From Bacilli bacterium (lineage in GTDB: Bacteria > Bacillota > Bacilli > Tumebacillales > JAQBPP01), in contig JAQBPP010000077.1 in assembly GCA_028287455.1 (NCBI GenBank), forward strand, positions 1 to 7,329: a stretch of 7,329 nucleotides of DNA. Direction: 5' to 3'. A program made the translations under genes and the position numbers. Of this stretch, positions 5,701 to 7,329 are shown one piece after another. Below the pieces are notes generated by a model. The model searched no databases, had not been told where the DNA came from, and worked only from the letters and a program-made list of their open reading frames with translations. Position 1 is the stretch's first letter; every line of letters begins with the position of its first letter.

Positions 5701-6638
5701 GCTGGAGTTCCACTCTCCTCTGCCGCTAGCGCCAGGAACCATTCTTCCAATCGCGTTTGCAAAGGCCGCACTTCATACAAAGTCAGGCCTTGTTCAAACA
5801 GCAAGTGATTGAGCCACCCAATTTGCTCGGATTCGGCAGCAGAAGCATGCAAGACGGCACTGCCGTCCGAATTTACGCTTTTTAAAGAAACAGGAATCAA
5901 CGTTAATGCTGCTATGGAGGCCAACAGTTCCGGCAAGAAACCGCCGACTTTCAGCTCCCAAACGGGAGTCGGTCGAATGATTTCATGCACAGTGCCTATT
6001 TGACGGATTTGTCCGTGGAACAAGAGCGCAACATGATCGCAAACGGCTTCCACATCCTCCAGCAGATGCGTGTTGAGAAAGACTGTTTTCCCTTGCTCAC
6101 GCAGCTTGATCAACAGATTTCGCACCTCAAAGCGGCCGACCGGATCGAGCGCAGAAGACGGTTCGTCTAAAAAAATCAAACTGGGATCCAACAGCAATGC
6201 AGTGGCCAGACCCAATCTTTGCTGCATTCCTTTTGAGTAATGCTTGACCCGTTCTTTGCCTCTGCCTTCCAGTCCTACTTCGTATAACACTTCCGTGATG
6301 CGTTTGTCTATTCTGTTTGATGGGAATTTGCCCAGTTTCGCATGGAAGCGCAATACTTCTTCTCCAGTAAGCCAGTCTTGATAGCGAAATAATTCGGGTA
6401 AGTAGCCAATTTTCCGCCGTGCCTCCAAATGACCAAGAGGAAGGCCCAAAATTTGGGCCTTCCCTGCAGTTGGCTGCAATAATCCAACCAGCATTTTGAT
6501 AAAGGTGCTCTTCCCCGCTCCGTTTGGACCCAGAAAGCCAAACACTTGGCCTGGTCCCACGGATAAGGAGATGTTTCTGCAGCCTTTGCCAGTTCCGTAC
6601 AATTTCGTTAAATCCCTTGTTTCAATCACATCAGTCAT
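5697..6638 (-). CDS. ABC transporter ATP-binding protein
   Basis: Cytoplasmic ATPase that powers the downstream permease, 313 aa. Walker A is GPNGAGKST (37-45), the signature is YSKGMQQR (134-141, in place of LSGGQ), Walker B is LIFLDEP (154-160), the D-loop is SALD and the H-loop His is H191 (LNTHLLEDVEAVCD). The Q-loop position has IGYLPE (E82) rather than Gln, which is common in the NatA/NosF/Bcr-like exporter group. Residues ~225-313 form the C-terminal extension of that group. The ATG at 6638 overlaps the upstream stop as ATGA and has AAGGAG at a spacing of 8. A perfect 12-bp inverted repeat lies within codons 59-67. It is the middle gene of a three-gene operon. Confidence 0.95.
   Translation of the reverse strand: MTDVIETRDLTKLYGTGKGCRNISLSVGPGQVFGFLGPNGAGKSTFIKMLVGLLQPTAGKAQILGLPLGHLEARRKIGYLPELFRYQDWLTGEEVLRFHAKLGKFPSNRIDKRITEVLYEVGLEGRGKERVKHYSKGMQQRLGLATALLLDPSLIFLDEPSSALDPVGRFEVRNLLIKLREQGKTVFLNTHLLEDVEAVCDHVALLFHGQIRQIGTVHEIIRPTPVWELKVGGFLPELLASIAALTLIPVSLKSVNSDGSAVLHASAAESEQIGWLNHLLFEQGLTLYEVRPLQTRLEEWFLALAAEESGTPA
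6439..6463. repeat. Perfect 12-bp inverted repeat inside the ABC ATPase gene
   Basis: GGAAGGCCCAAA and TTTGGGCCTTCC are exact reverse complements around a single A. In the transcript it can form a GC-rich stem of at least 9 bp. It encodes residues 59-67 (GKAQILGLP), so the codons also satisfy the protein. No U-run follows in the transcript, so it is not an ordinary terminator. Confidence 0.85.
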
Positions 6639-7329
6639 CCAGAAATCTCCTTAGCCATGCTGATCAGATTGTCTGTGGAAGGAACACTGTGAGGTGGACC
6701 ACTCTGCCCGGAATCGGTCCATGCTTCGAGTGTGTAGATATATCCGTCTTGCAGCCACATTAGTTCGCCAAAACCAGGACCTGAGTTCAACACCGCCTCG
6801 TGCCCATTTAAAGTGATATTTTGCGTGTTTCCACTTCCCATTGGCAGGAACAGTGTATTTTTCCAATCCTCTGTGCGGAGAAGTGAATTACGCGCATTTC
6901 CTTGCAAGAAAGGCAGATCCAGCAGAGCCTGTCTAACTTGCTCGATATCCACTCCTGCTGGCACATCTAAACTTGGCGCTTTCAAGATTTGCAAATTGTA
7001 AGAGGTGTGCTGTTGATCAGCGTTTGAATTATTCAGATTCACAGACGGCGGAACATGAAATACAAACGGCCTGCCATCAATCGTGGAGGGAAACGTTGTC
7101 TTGCCTCCCAGCCGCTGCAGCAGCGTATTAATCGGCACCGTGTGAAGTTGAAACACGATATCGCTTCCCGAAGCATAAGACACCCGATCATTTTGTGGAT
7201 CTGTTCCTGGAAGTGGCTTAATCGGATGACCCATTAATTGAGAAGCTTCTGCTATACTTACCGACCTTGAGGCGTTTTGCCCTTGTGAGTCAATTTGACC
7301 ATATTGCTTTAAATCAATATGTCCCCCAT
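6635..7329 (-). CDS. DUF4367-like protein, 5' truncated by window edge
   Basis: The visible part is 230 residues, open to the window edge; the ATG at 7234 is internal, without a ribosome binding site. The start, and any signal peptide or membrane helix, lies outside the window. The C-terminal part matches my recollection of DUF4367 proteins: a VPAGVDIEQVRQALLDLPFL stretch, then DWKNTLFLP, then GPGFGELMWLQDGYIYTLEA, ending with a short helix (DNLISMAKEIS). The early part VSIAEASQLMGHPIKPLP also fits the usual 'SxxEA...G.P...P' opening of this group. Related domains are often on the outside of the membrane in anti-sigma or envelope-sensing proteins and often sit next to ECF sigma genes. Here the stop overlaps the ATPase start (ATGA), so it works with the ABC transporter. 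It may be a sensor or accessory subunit. The family call rests on pattern memory and no search was run. Confidence 0.65.
   Translation of the reverse strand, partial: GGHIDLKQYGQIDSQGQNASRSVSIAEASQLMGHPIKPLPGTDPQNDRVSYASGSDIVFQLHTVPINTLLQRLGGKTTFPSTIDGRPFVFHVPPSVNLNNSNADQQHTSYNLQILKAPSLDVPAGVDIEQVRQALLDLPFLQGNARNSLLRTEDWKNTLFLPMGSGNTQNITLNGHEAVLNSGPGFGELMWLQDGYIYTLEAWTDSGQSGPPHSVPSTDNLISMAKEISG
6647..6652 (-). promoter_or_regulatory. Ribosome binding site of the ABC ATPase gene
   Basis: AAGGAG on the minus strand, 8 nt before the ATG at 6638, inside the end of the preceding gene. It supports independent or re-initiated translation and fixes the start. Confidence 0.7.

Noticed and set aside
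5701..5742. Extended permease start at ATG 5742
   Set aside because: It would overlap the ATPase gene by 46 nt with no ribosome binding site advantage; the ATGA overlap at 5697-5700 matches the junction of the previous gene pair.
6439..6463. Intrinsic terminator
   Set aside because: There is no U-run after the stem in the transcript direction, and the site is inside an intact coding sequence.
7232..7234. ATG at 7234 as the start of the DUF4367-like gene
   Set aside because: The frame is open to the window edge with family-like sequence upstream (SIAEASQL), and there is no Shine-Dalgarno sequence before this ATG.
7300..7321. Inverted repeat CATATTG / CAATATG with an 8-nt loop
   Set aside because: AT-rich 7-bp arms inside an open reading frame; expected by chance and unsupported by any nearby start or stop.

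Overview
The window looks like chromosomal DNA of a Gram-positive, spore-forming-type Firmicute (Bacilli). Reasons: strong GGAG-type ribosome binding sites, a mid GC content judged by eye, a membrane-anchored Met-rich multicopper oxidase, a YfiN-like ABC-2 permease next to a TetR regulator, and a BaeS/ResE-style two-component pair. Alicyclobacillaceae or Paenibacillus-like lineages are possible, but the genus is a guess. Coding density is very high. The only real intergenic gap is 157 nt (3117-3273). No RNA gene, mobile element or CRISPR array was seen.

Layout. (1) Plus strand, 1-1351: the 3' part of an ABC-2 exporter permease, followed 24 nt later by a TetR-family regulator. (2) Minus strand, 3116 to 1348: an OmpR-family response regulator and an overlapping HAMP/HisKA histidine kinase. 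The kinase stop overlaps the tetR stop on the opposite strand. (3) Plus strand, 3274-4833: a 519-aa three-domain multicopper oxidase, transcribed divergently from the two-component operon. (4) Minus strand, 7329 to 4840: a three-gene operon with a 5'-truncated DUF4367-like protein, an ABC ATPase and an ABC-2/NosY-like permease. Each junction is a 4-nt ATGA stop/start overlap. The permease ends 6 nt from the oxidase stop.

How the parts may work together. The two-component pair and the oxidase share one short regulatory region with two perfect inverted repeats and a consensus -10 for the regulator. This makes the oxidase the obvious candidate target; the inference rests on position, not on a recognised operator. 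The minus-strand ABC operon encodes an ATPase, a six-helix permease with a CxxC pair in its first outside loop, and a DUF4367-type protein of the kind often found with anti-sigma/ECF modules. The link between this operon and copper or the oxidase is speculative. Other points worth a second look are a perfect 12-bp inverted repeat inside the ATPase gene and two convergent junctions with no room for a conventional terminator.
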